Shown here: piece after piece, positions 1-5,785 of the stretch
Position numbering within the stretch: position 1 is the stretch's first letter
Layout of the letters: each line of letters starts with the position of its first letter
Source of the DNA: Bacteroidota bacterium
Lineage (GTDB): Bacteria > Bacteroidota > Bacteroidia > Bacteroidales > FEN-979
Assembly (NCBI GenBank): GCA_026391755.1
Contig: JAPLDN010000081.1
Location: 1 to 5,785, forward strand
Reading direction: 5' to 3'
Length of the DNA stretch: 5,785 nucleotides
The notes under the pieces: generated by a model
What the model was told of the DNA's origin: nothing
What the model saw: the letters and a program-made list of their open reading frames with translations, nothing else
Databases searched by the model: none
Position numbers and translations under genes: made by a program

Positions 1-117
1 TTTCTCTCCAACCGTGTTTGCCCTTCGGCTGCAAACCAGAAACTCAGGGATATGAACATCCGCACAAATATTCAGCAAGCTGCATATGATCTCTTTGAAA
101 AGTATGGAGTCAAATAA
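1..117 (+). CDS. Serine hydrolase (class C beta-lactamase-like), C-terminal end only
   Basis: Frame 1 is open from the window edge to a TAA at 115-117 and encodes the last 38 residues of a protein. The peptide contains LSNRVCPSAANQKL followed by MNIRTNIQQAAYDLF. This closely resembles the conserved end of Bacteroidota serine hydrolases of the beta-lactamase/penicillin-binding class C fold, where an 'FLSNR(V/I)xP' strand precedes a final helix beginning 'IRTxIQ'. In this phylum such domains occur alone or fused behind a glycoside hydrolase family 3 domain in exported cell-wall-active proteins. The catalytic SxxK and YxN motifs lie outside the window, so activity cannot be judged, and neither can the presence of a GH3 domain. 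The promoter of the next gene starts inside this coding end. The family call rests on a short but characteristic stretch. Confidence 0.72.
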   Translation, partial: FLSNRVCPSAANQKLRDMNIRTNIQQAAYDLFEKYGVK

Positions 118-126
118 TTAACTTTG
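94..126 (+). promoter_or_regulatory. Bacteroidota-type promoter for the 155-979 membrane protein gene
   Basis: A -33-like TTTG at 94-97 and a -7 element TAACTTTG at 119-126 (consensus TAnnTTTG) are separated by 21 bases. This fits the primary sigma factor promoter described for Bacteroides and Flavobacterium. Transcription would start near 133, giving a leader of about 22 bases before the ATG at 155. The -33 box lies inside the coding end of the upstream serine hydrolase and the -7 box just after its stop, so the two genes can be transcribed separately despite their 37-base gap. This is pattern matching only. Confidence 0.6.
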
Positions 127-154
127 CAGGCAAACCAAGAAACCAAAACCGAAG

Positions 155-979
155 ATGAAAAAATACCAAACCGTTTTGATCTGGCTGTTTGCCTTTCTTT
201 TCACGGCAGGCCTCGCCAGTTATCAGAGAATGACAGGGCCAACATATCCGATCCGGAGTAAGCTGCAGCTTGAGTCGGGCCTGATCAAATACACACTTCC
301 GCGTTCGGGTGAGTGCGGGCAGGACCTGCCGGTAAAAATTACTGTTAAAGACACCTCGGTTCACGGGACTTTTACTTATAAAAGGTATAAAAGCAATGAT
401 GAGTGGACATCTGTCCCCATGATCCGCCAGGGCGAGGACCTGGTATCCATGATACCGATGCAGCCGGCGGCAGGCAAGGTTTCATACAAGATTGCCCTCC
501 TGAAAAACAGCCAGAGCTATCCCCTGAACGATGACCATGAAGTGGTCATGAGGTTCAAAGGCAGTGTTCCTATGCTTGTCCTGATTTTACATATCATCGC
601 AATCTTCGGCGCCATGCTGCTGTCGACCGTGACCTGTCTTCAGGCTATTTTCAAAGGAAAATTCGTATTGCGTTACATCTGGCTTACGGTGATCTTTTTC
701 TTCGCAGGCGGACTCATCCTGGGCCCCATCGTCCAGAAATACGCTTTTGATGCTTTCTGGACCGGTTGGCCAATCGGGCATGACCTTACCGACAACAAAA
801 CATTTGTGGGGCTGGTCTTTTGGATCATTGCACTGGTGGTGCAGTACCGCAAACCCGGTAACAGGTCATGGCCTGTGATAGCGGGTATTGTATTCCTGCT
901 TGTATTCCTGATCCCTCACAGTGCACTTGGGTCGGAGATAGATTATACAAAACAGGCTCCTGCCCTGCAGGGCAAATAA
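155..979 (+). CDS. Conserved membrane protein of unknown function with an extracytoplasmic beta-rich domain
   Basis: I do not recognise a named family with a known job; the sequence resembles uncharacterised membrane proteins that I recall from Bacteroidota. Residues 5-22 form an N-terminal hydrophobic anchor or signal. Residues about 27-135 look like a beta-sandwich, probably outside the cytoplasm, with the landmarks TGPTYP (27-32), YTLPRSGECG (46-55) and QPAAGKVSYKI (103-113). Four hydrophobic segments follow at about 138-160, 170-192, 215-230 and 240-256. Between the second and third of these lies the polar, motif-like stretch GPIVQKYAFDAFWTGW then PIGHDLTDNKT (206-216). His146, His209 and His255 sit in or next to membrane segments; heme or metal binding is conceivable but not shown. 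The ATG at 155 has an A-rich upstream (AACCAAAACCGAAG) and no Shine-Dalgarno sequence, as usual in this phylum. A promoter ends at 126. The gene converges with the acyl-CoA synthetase gene 74 bases beyond its stop. It is certainly coding; its function is unknown. Confidence 0.85.
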   Translation: MKKYQTVLIWLFAFLFTAGLASYQRMTGPTYPIRSKLQLESGLIKYTLPRSGECGQDLPVKITVKDTSVHGTFTYKRYKSNDEWTSVPMIRQGEDLVSMIPMQPAAGKVSYKIALLKNSQSYPLNDDHEVVMRFKGSVPMLVLILHIIAIFGAMLLSTVTCLQAIFKGKFVLRYIWLTVIFFFAGGLILGPIVQKYAFDAFWTGWPIGHDLTDNKTFVGLVFWIIALVVQYRKPGNRSWPVIAGIVFLLVFLIPHSALGSEIDYTKQAPALQGK

Positions 980-983
980 GACG

Positions 984-1028
984 ATCCCATACAGGAAAAT
1001 CATCTTAAAAGGGATGTTTGGTTTTTTT
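984..1028 (+). terminator. Weak candidate terminator after the 155-979 gene
   Basis: ATCCC at 984-988 can pair with GGGAT at 1011-1015, closing a loop of 22 bases. A T-rich run (GTTTGGTTTTTTT, 1016-1028) follows. The position, just after the stop and in the convergent gap, is right for a terminator. The stem is only five pairs with a long loop, so this is a tentative call. Apart from this, the 74-base gap between the converging genes (980-1053) holds nothing I can identify. Confidence 0.25.
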
Positions 1029-1053
1029 ACAAAGAATATTGCCGGGATACTTG

Positions 1054-2931
1054 TTAATATAAAGCGCAGAGTGCAAAGAAGCAAAGGGGAGAGTCCTTTG
1101 ACAAGGGGGAAAGGCCGGCCGATACATCTTTGAGCACTTCAATAAAGATGCCGCCCATCCCGCAAAGTATCATATGCCCGAATTTAGGTTCATATTTTGC
1201 CCCTGCAAACAGCTCTGTGCCTGAAAGCATTGGCTGGACAAGCACTGCAGTGGTGTCCCTGACATTAATCATTCTGTCAAATTGATTCATCACAGTTGCC
1301 TGGTCCTTAATATTGAGCACCACACCTCCCACATCGGATTTGTGGACCGGTCCGACAACTTTCATTACGACAGGGAACCCAAGCCTGGCCGCAGCTTTAG
1401 CAGCGTCTTCCCTGCTTGTTACAACAGCTTCACCTGCCCGGGGTATGCCGCAGGCATCCATGAGGGTCTGGATCGCTGCAGGAGGCAGGTAACCATCGGC
1501 CGCTGCATCTATGATGTTACGGATCACATCGGTTCTCACCGGCGGAAGTTCCGGGTCGGAGGGAGCAGGCCTCGGGGTATAAAAGACCCTTGAGAGTGCT
1601 TTTCCGAAGGTCACCTCATCGGGGAAAAATGTCTTCCCTTTTTTAATAAATTCTGTGATTTCCGCCCTGGCTGTCATAACGGAAGGAAGAATGGGGAAGA
1701 TCGGCTTCCTGGATGTCATCATTTTTTCATCGATGACATTGTAAACATCGAATACTTCAGTAAGACCGGGTGTTCCGAAGATCACTGCAATGCCGTCAAT
1801 TTCCTTGAATTTTTTATCACAATAATCAATGATGGTCCCAAGTTGTTCTGCAGTTCCCGTAGCCAGGAAATCGATGGGATTGGCAACGGATGAACCCGGG
1901 TAAAGCTGTGCCAGCAGTTCTTTTGCTGTATTATCTTCAAGACGCGGAACCGACAGGCCGTTGTTCGATAAAGCATCGGTAAGCATTACGGCAGGACCGC
2001 CTGCATGGGTGATAACTGCTATATTTTTCCCCTGCAATTCGGGATACATGAAAACCGAAGCGACGCTTATCAGGTCCTCGCGCCCGTAACAGCGAACTAT
2101 GCCGGCTTTGCGAAATAAGGCATCCACCGCCACATCCGGGCTTGCAAGGGCGCCGGTATGCGATGATGCAGCCCTGCTCCCGGCTTCCGAAGACCCGGCT
2201 TTGACAGCGGCAATGCGGCAACCTTTCCGGATCAGTGATGAAGCATGCTTTAAAAGCATTTCCGGTTTCGAGATATTTTCAAGGTAAAGCAGTTTTACCC
2301 TCGAGCTCTTCTCCGGATCAAAACTTTCGTCAAGAAAGGCAAGTATCTCCTCCGCGCCAACCTGGGCGCTGTTACCAACCGAAAAGACGTTTGCAAAGGT
2401 AAGCCCGTTAGGTATGCCGGCTTCCATGATGAAACAGGCTGTGGCTCCTGAACCCGAAATAAAGTCGCAGCCTTTAGGATCCAGTTTGGGGATAGGTTTT
2501 GTGAACACCCCGGTGTAATCAGGCGTAAGAACCCCGATACAATTCGGCCCGATTAAAGTGCCTTTAACATGGTTTACAATAGAAACCAGCTTATCCTCAA
2601 GTTCTTTACCTTCATGGCTTTCCTCACTGAAACCGGCTGAAAGCACAATGAACGCCCTTGTGTTTTTCTGAAAGGCCAGCAACCCGACAGTCTCAGGAAT
2701 GTACTTGGCTGCAATGGCAAGTATGGCCAGGTCCACATCGGGCAGCTGTGAAGCATCCTGGTAACAACTGATCCCCTGGACCTCTGATTCCTTAAGGTTA
2801 GTAACATAAAGCCGGCCCTTGAACCTGCCTTCAATCAGGTTCCTCAGTATGGCCCCGCCGGGTTTATGCGTGTCATTAGAACCTCCGACAACAACGATAC
2901 TTTCGGGATGCAGCAGTGATTTGTTCAGCAT
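1054..2931 (-). CDS. ADP-forming acetyl/acyl-CoA synthetase (fused alpha-beta), C-terminally truncated
   Basis: The family interconverts acyl-CoA + ADP + Pi with a carboxylic acid + CoA + ATP in the cytoplasm, through an acyl-phosphate and phosphohistidine relay, often for ATP gain in fermenting anaerobes. Domains in order are a CoA-binding Rossmann domain (about 1-140; VVVGGSND 13-20, GPNCIG 128-133), a succinyl-CoA-ligase-like part (about 150-290; SGSGA 159-163; His258 in SSHTG, the expected alpha-subunit phosphohistidine), a second ligase-like domain (about 300-455; HAGGPAVM 309-316, NPIDF 351-355) and an ATP-grasp domain from about 475 (His530 in HKSD, the expected beta-subunit histidine; GMGGIFIEV 591-599). 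Conservation stops after Lys612-Asp613 of PLSKD. The last 12 residues are unrelated and the usual ~80-residue end with the DINPL metal-binding motif is missing; no other frame to 980 restores it. Full-length relatives are about 690-710 residues. The ATG at 2931 lies 8 bases after the DUF1295 stop, with no promoter seen between, so cotranscription is likely. It may be a decayed gene; substrate is unknown. Confidence 0.85.
   Translation of the reverse strand: MLNKSLLHPESIVVVGGSNDTHKPGGAILRNLIEGRFKGRLYVTNLKESEVQGISCYQDASQLPDVDLAILAIAAKYIPETVGLLAFQKNTRAFIVLSAGFSEESHEGKELEDKLVSIVNHVKGTLIGPNCIGVLTPDYTGVFTKPIPKLDPKGCDFISGSGATACFIMEAGIPNGLTFANVFSVGNSAQVGAEEILAFLDESFDPEKSSRVKLLYLENISKPEMLLKHASSLIRKGCRIAAVKAGSSEAGSRAASSHTGALASPDVAVDALFRKAGIVRCYGREDLISVASVFMYPELQGKNIAVITHAGGPAVMLTDALSNNGLSVPRLEDNTAKELLAQLYPGSSVANPIDFLATGTAEQLGTIIDYCDKKFKEIDGIAVIFGTPGLTEVFDVYNVIDEKMMTSRKPIFPILPSVMTARAEITEFIKKGKTFFPDEVTFGKALSRVFYTPRPAPSDPELPPVRTDVIRNIIDAAADGYLPPAAIQTLMDACGIPRAGEAVVTSREDAAKAAARLGFPVVMKVVGPVHKSDVGGVVLNIKDQATVMNQFDRMINVRDTTAVLVQPMLSGTELFAGAKYEPKFGHMILCGMGGIFIEVLKDVSAGLSPLSKDSPLCFFALCALY
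1061..1090. repeat. Short imperfect GCAAAG / CTTTGC repeat forming the foreign tail of the acyl-CoA synthetase ORF
   Basis: On the + strand the segment contains AAAGCGCAGAG followed by two GCAAAG copies at 1073-1078 and 1081-1086, eight bases apart. On the - strand it reads as CTTTGC units. From memory, similar degenerate runs of 'CTTTGCG/CTTTGCA' units are common between genes in Bacteroidota genomes; I cannot check copy number here. It begins where the upstream protein loses similarity to its family, so it may mark the junction of a deletion or insertion. As a repeat family this is tentative. Confidence 0.35.
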
Positions 2932-2939
2932 ATGAAGTG

Positions 2940-3710
2940 TTATAGGAATTTGACAAAGGGGACAAAGGCCGCGGTTTTCTTCTTGTATTCTTCCCAGTCG
3001 GGCCGGCCCTGGTATTTTCTTTCAAGCATGGGGACCCCTGAAACAAAGCGCAGCAGGAGAGTGATTATCACAGGACTTATAAGTGTCATCCAGCCGTTAG
3101 GTAGGTTCATCGCGTAACAACCAAAGCCCCACCAAACCAGTGCTTCCCCGAAATAATTCGGGTGGCGGCTCATTTCCCAAAGGCCCGAAGTAATTATCTT
3201 TCCCTGGTTTTCGGGTTTCTTTTTAAAGTTCATCAGCTGGTAATCGGCTACCGCTTCGAACAAAAACCCAAGACCAAATAAAACCAGTCCGAAGGTATCC
3301 CAGAACCCAAGTGGTTCTTTAGAATAGAAATTTATATAATATACCGGCGAGGCTATGATGAACATGAAAAAGCCCTGCAATAAAAAGATCTGGACATAGC
3401 TTCTCGGGATGAAAAATTTCCATGTTTCCCTCCATTGCCTGTACCTGAAGTCCTCTCCCCTGCCCCTGTTCCTTAGAAAAACATGCACCGACAGCCTGAT
3501 TCCCCATAAAGCGACAAGGAAAGTGACAATCCACTTGCGAAGGTCAGGTTCCGTATCCTGAATGAAGGAATATATTGCAATGAGGATAAAACCCAGGCCC
3601 CAGAAGATGTCAACGATGGAATTGTCTTTGGCAATCTGTGCGAGCACAAAAACAAGGGACATGTAAATCAATATCAGCAGAGCGATTTCTGTAAACATAC
3701 CTTCAGGCAT
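2940..3710 (-). CDS. DUF1295 membrane protein (steroid 5-alpha-reductase-like fold)
   Basis: This is a full-length integral membrane protein of 256 residues, the usual size for DUF1295. Hydrophobic segments lie at about 8-27, 34-51, 59-79, 105-125, 136-155 and 206-224. Family hallmarks are present: DIFWGLGF (34-41), SRHPNYFGE (181-189) followed by WWGFG (193-197), SGVPMLE (224-230) and a closing Y-x(5)-FVPF segment. The C-terminal half is shared with steroid 5-alpha-reductases and isoprenylcysteine methyltransferases, where the RHPNY region helps bind the NADPH or S-adenosylmethionine cofactor. The true substrate of bacterial DUF1295 proteins is not settled, so lipid reduction or modification is only inferred. 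The ATG at 3710 is chosen because it follows a -7 promoter element closely; the ATG at 3698 (Met5) is an alternative with little effect on the product. The gene sits 34 bases after the DAK2-DegV gene and 8 bases before the acyl-CoA synthetase gene, in the same direction. Confidence 0.9.
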   Translation of the reverse strand: MPEGMFTEIALLILIYMSLVFVLAQIAKDNSIVDIFWGLGFILIAIYSFIQDTEPDLRKWIVTFLVALWGIRLSVHVFLRNRGRGEDFRYRQWRETWKFFIPRSYVQIFLLQGFFMFIIASPVYYINFYSKEPLGFWDTFGLVLFGLGFLFEAVADYQLMNFKKKPENQGKIITSGLWEMSRHPNYFGEALVWWGFGCYAMNLPNGWMTLISPVIITLLLRFVSGVPMLERKYQGRPDWEEYKKKTAAFVPFVKFL

Positions 3711-3730
3711 AGATAGGAATTAAGCTGAAC

Positions 3731-3738
3731 CAAAGATA
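3731..3738 (-). promoter_or_regulatory. Internal -7 promoter element (TATCTTTG) before the DUF1295 gene
   Basis: The - strand reads TATCTTTG, an exact match to TAnnTTTG, in the 34-base gap between the DAK2-DegV stop and the DUF1295 start. Transcription would begin near 3724, giving a leader of about 14 bases before the ATG at 3710. No good TTTG is present at the right distance upstream; a TTG at 3754-3756 is only 15 bases away. DUF1295 and the acyl-CoA synthetase gene could therefore be transcribed apart from the DAK2-DegV gene, or together with it by read-through. Confidence 0.45.
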
Positions 3739-3744
3739 GAAAAA

Positions 3745-5544
3745 TTATTCCAGCAAGTAGGAGACACATACTATCCCCGGGCCGGTATGTGCAACAAGCA
3801 CGGGTGAGGCATGATCCAGGTAGAGAGGTTTCTTGCCTGTAATCCTTTCCATCTCCGAGGCCAGGGAATTGGCTGCTTTGGGGTTTGACGCATGTGTTAT
3901 AGCGTATTCCCAGATCTTGTTTTTACGTAGCACCCGTTCTATATCGCGGACAACTTTGCTAAGACAGGCTTTTTCGGTAAACGATTTGCCGGATAACACA
4001 GCCTTGCCATTCTCATCCAGTGCAATAATGGGCTTCAGATCCAGCATTCGGGCGATAAAACTTTTCATCGGGCTTACCCTGCCTGTACGGATTATATATT
4101 TGAGGGTTTGAACACTCACCCTGATTCCACACTTAGGGATCCATTCCTTTATCCTGGCCGAAAGTTCAAATTCTGACATTCCCTCTTCAAGAGCCCTGGC
4201 AGCACGAATTAAAATCAGGCCCAGCGCTCCTGTAAGCAACCTGGAATCAATCACCTCGATGGATTTACCCGTACGGCAGGCAACTTCCTTCCCTGCTATT
4301 TCGGCATTACCGAAGGTACCGCTGAGCCCGCTTGAAAGATGAATTCCCAGAATGTTTTTATACTGCGTACTCAGGTACTCAAATTTATTCTGGAAGTCCT
4401 TAGCCGAAGGCTGGGAGGTTGAAGGACTTATTTCTGATTCTTCCAGCTGCTGGTAGAACTTTTCAGGATTGATGGTAAGGCGGTCAAGAAAATAGGTTTC
4501 CCCGAAGTGAAGGTTCAGCGGAACAACATGGATCTGGTAACGATCGGTGAGTTCCCTCGGCAGGTCGCAGGTCGAATCGGTCATTAAGGCAACATCTGAT
4601 TTGCGTTCCAGCAGGATATTGTTCTGAAAGATCATATCATCGACCTTCTGATAAGTGATCTCACCATACCTGTGAAGCTGCGACATGACTTCTATGGGAT
4701 GATCGGTATGAATATGAACCCTCATCTTACTCTTTGAACCGGCAACCACCAGGGAATCACCTGAATGTTCGAGGAAGCCCCGGATCTTTTTAAGATCCAG
4801 GTTTTGCCCGTTAATAAGGGCTTCGGTACAAAAGCGAAACGTGATTACATCATGCTGCGCCTGAACATCCTCACCTGCCGACTGATCGGCATGCGCTGTA
4901 ATGGCGGTTTCGGGCTGACCCATAGTAAAGAAGTCCTTAATGCCTTCCAGGAAATAAACAAAACCCTTAGCCCCTGCATCTACAACATGAGCTTTTGCAA
5001 GTACTTCGAGCTTTTTTGTCGTTCCAGCCAAAGCTTCCAGGGCCTTATTATATGCTTCAATAAGCAATTTGATAAAATCATCTATCCTGTCCTTGATCTT
5101 GTCGAGATGCTCTGCCCACTCCTTTATTACAGTCAGGATAGTTCCTTCCACAGGGTTGGCAATTGCATCATAAGCATAAGCAACCGCCTTTTTCATACTT
5201 TCGGCAAAAGACTTAATGTCGAGGGTCTGATCAGAACTTAGTTCGTTACTGAAGCCATACAGAAACTGGGCAAAGATGATTCCCGAGTTTCCTCTTGCAC
5301 CACTGAGGGCGGCATCGGCCATTGCAACAGCAGTCTGCTTGAGATTATCAGTAGGAATAATGGCATCCATGATTGAACGCATGGTTGAGGCCAGGTTGGT
5401 CCCGGTATCAGCGTCGGCAACAGGAAAAACATTGATCTTATTTAACAACTTCTGCTGCTCGAATATTCTTTGGGCGCCGGCAAGGAAAGAGTGGTAAAGC
5501 TGCTTGCCGTCCAATTCCTTAATTTTCTGAGTTATTTCAGTCAA
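3745..5544 (-). CDS. DAK2-DegV fusion: one-chain fatty acid kinase (FakA-like) plus fatty-acid carrier (FakB-like)
   Basis: The predicted role is to phosphorylate a fatty acid held in the DegV domain to acyl-phosphate in the cytoplasm, feeding outside fatty acids into phospholipid synthesis as FakA/FakB do in Firmicutes. Residues about 12-205 are the DhaL/DAK2 kinase domain, with NVFPVADADTGTN (38-50; Asp44 and Asp46 kept for Mg-nucleotide binding, though the usual PDGD reads ADAD), SGARGNSG (81-88) and VEGTILTV (132-139). Residues about 230-310 match the FakA middle domain, with Cys239 and VHIHT (His277, His279) in the places of its zinc ligands. Residues about 316-599 are DegV: MTDSTCDLP (321-329), TSQPS (376-380), SSGLSGT (404-410) and RTGR (486-489), the lipid-head contacts of FakB. 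FakA's own C-terminal domain is replaced by DegV. The start is a TTG (5542-5544): an in-frame TAA lies at 5557-5559, and the first internal ATG (Met55) would remove the kinase motif. It leads the cluster with DUF1295 and the acyl-CoA synthetase. The domain call is firm, the reaction inferred. Confidence 0.9.
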   Translation of the reverse strand: MTEITQKIKELDGKQLYHSFLAGAQRIFEQQKLLNKINVFPVADADTGTNLASTMRSIMDAIIPTDNLKQTAVAMADAALSGARGNSGIIFAQFLYGFSNELSSDQTLDIKSFAESMKKAVAYAYDAIANPVEGTILTVIKEWAEHLDKIKDRIDDFIKLLIEAYNKALEALAGTTKKLEVLAKAHVVDAGAKGFVYFLEGIKDFFTMGQPETAITAHADQSAGEDVQAQHDVITFRFCTEALINGQNLDLKKIRGFLEHSGDSLVVAGSKSKMRVHIHTDHPIEVMSQLHRYGEITYQKVDDMIFQNNILLERKSDVALMTDSTCDLPRELTDRYQIHVVPLNLHFGETYFLDRLTINPEKFYQQLEESEISPSTSQPSAKDFQNKFEYLSTQYKNILGIHLSSGLSGTFGNAEIAGKEVACRTGKSIEVIDSRLLTGALGLILIRAARALEEGMSEFELSARIKEWIPKCGIRVSVQTLKYIIRTGRVSPMKSFIARMLDLKPIIALDENGKAVLSGKSFTEKACLSKVVRDIERVLRKNKIWEYAITHASNPKAANSLASEMERITGKKPLYLDHASPVLVAHTGPGIVCVSYLLE

Positions 5545-5568
5545 TAGCGGGAATTTTTAAATAAGGTG

Positions 5569-5576
5569 CAAAGGTA
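5569..5576 (-). promoter_or_regulatory. -7 promoter element (TACCTTTG) for the DAK2-DegV gene cluster
   Basis: The - strand reads TACCTTTG, followed by CACC, an exact match to the Bacteroidota -7 consensus TAnnTTTG in a context often seen at primary promoters of the phylum. Transcription should start near 5562, leaving only about 18 bases before the TTG start at 5544. No convincing -33 TTTG is present 19-21 bases upstream. The rest of the gap back to the permease stop (5577-5644) holds no clear terminator or other signal. Confidence 0.6.
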
Positions 5577-5644
5577 ATTAAAATCAGGGAAGGTATTTCC
5601 GACATCCCGGATTCCTTATCCTATCATAGTGATTTTAACATTTT

Positions 5645-5785
5645 TTAAGAAAACCGTATTGCTTTTACCGGGCTGATCCTTGTTATGATCAGTGAAGGGA
5701 TGATCAGCATCAGGTAACAGGCTGTGATGGATAACAGGTTGAGCAACAGAATATTGAAAAGATCAAGATGAACAGGGACCACCGA
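5645..5785 (-). CDS. FtsX/MacB-like ABC transporter permease, C-terminal end only
   Basis: Reading from the window edge, 46 codons are open to a TAA at 5645-5647. The peptide has a short polar start (VPVHLDLF), a hydrophobic final membrane helix (ILLLNLLSITACYLMLIIP) and the ending SLIITRISPVKAIRFS. The '(P)S xIIxRISPVKAIRF' ending is highly characteristic of FtsX-domain permeases of the LolC/LolE/MacB type, in which the last helix is followed by a short cytoplasmic tail. These proteins sit in the inner membrane and work with an ATPase in lipoprotein sorting or export. Which subtype this is cannot be told from the tail. It lies upstream of the DAK2-DegV gene on the same strand, but with a 100-base gap and a promoter between, so cotranscription is not implied. 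Confidence 0.75.
   Translation of the reverse strand, partial: SVVPVHLDLFNILLLNLLSITACYLMLIIPSLIITRISPVKAIRFS

Noticed and set aside
961..974. Perfect 14-base palindrome TGCCCTGCAGGGCA at the end of the 155-979 gene
   Set aside because: It has no loop, no following T-run (AATAAG follows) and lies in the final codons, so it is a poor terminator. Its symmetry alone does not support a binding site.
866..1084. - strand open frame running from the synthetase tail into the end of the membrane protein gene
   Set aside because: I checked it for the missing ATP-grasp end. Its product (hydrophobic, no DINPL-like motif) does not match, so it is not a frameshifted remnant.
1282..1593. 103-codon open frame on the + strand within the acyl-CoA synthetase gene
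   Set aside because: It lies opposite the well-conserved ATP-grasp coding region, has no recognisable domain and no promoter. It is a shadow of the real gene.
2948..2974. Resemblance between TTTGACAAAGGGGACAAAGG here and the TTTGACAAGGGGGAAAGG stretch at 1098-1115
   Set aside because: Each copy encodes the expected family residues of its own gene (DUF1295 end; PLSKD of the synthetase). The likeness is most simply chance rather than a recombination repeat.
4765..5241. 158-codon open frame on the + strand within the DAK2-DegV gene
   Set aside because: It overlaps strongly conserved coding sequence on the other strand and its product has no family features, so it is treated as a shadow frame.
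5577..5644. Possible terminator hairpin after the ABC permease stop
   Set aside because: Only four-pair stems such as TCCG/CGGA can be formed and no T-run follows in the right place.

Overview
The window looks like a chromosomal segment from a member of the Bacteroidota, probably a Bacteroidales-like anaerobe. Three things suggest this. The promoters that can be picked out match the TAnnTTTG -7 element peculiar to that phylum. Starts lack Shine-Dalgarno sequences and have A/T-rich leaders. The protein set (serine hydrolase tail, FtsX-like permease tail, DAK2-DegV fusion, DUF1295, fused ADP-forming acyl-CoA synthetase) is typical of the group. No RNA gene, CRISPR array, insertion sequence or phage gene is visible.

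Layout. On the + strand, 1-117 is the C-terminal end of a class C beta-lactamase-like serine hydrolase. It is followed, from its own promoter, by a 274-residue membrane protein of unknown function (155-979). On the - strand, read right to left, 5645-5785 is the C-terminal end of an ABC transporter permease. After it comes a three-gene cluster: a 599-residue DAK2-DegV protein (3745-5544), a 256-residue DUF1295 membrane protein (2940-3710) and an ADP-forming acyl-CoA synthetase-like protein (1054-2931). The two strands converge at about 980-1053. There is no gene-free stretch above 300 bases.

How the genes may work together. The DAK2-DegV protein has the parts of both components of bacterial fatty acid kinase (FakA kinase and FakB lipid carrier) in one chain, so it probably makes acyl-phosphates. 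The acyl-CoA synthetase family also works through an acyl-phosphate. DUF1295 belongs to the steroid-5-alpha-reductase-like membrane fold. A role in fatty acid or acyl-group handling is therefore a reasonable inference for the cluster, but none of it is proven by sequence alone.

The main oddity is that the acyl-CoA synthetase is cut short. It is well conserved up to about residue 613, then runs into a 12-residue unrelated tail encoded by a repetitive CTTTGC-type sequence. It lacks the last ~80 residues of its ATP-grasp domain, including the metal-binding end. The other points worth attention are the one-chain kinase/carrier fusion, its TTG start very close to a promoter, and the uncharacterised membrane protein with a strongly motif-like GHDLTDNK loop. 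I see no convincing new multi-gene defence or mobile system here.
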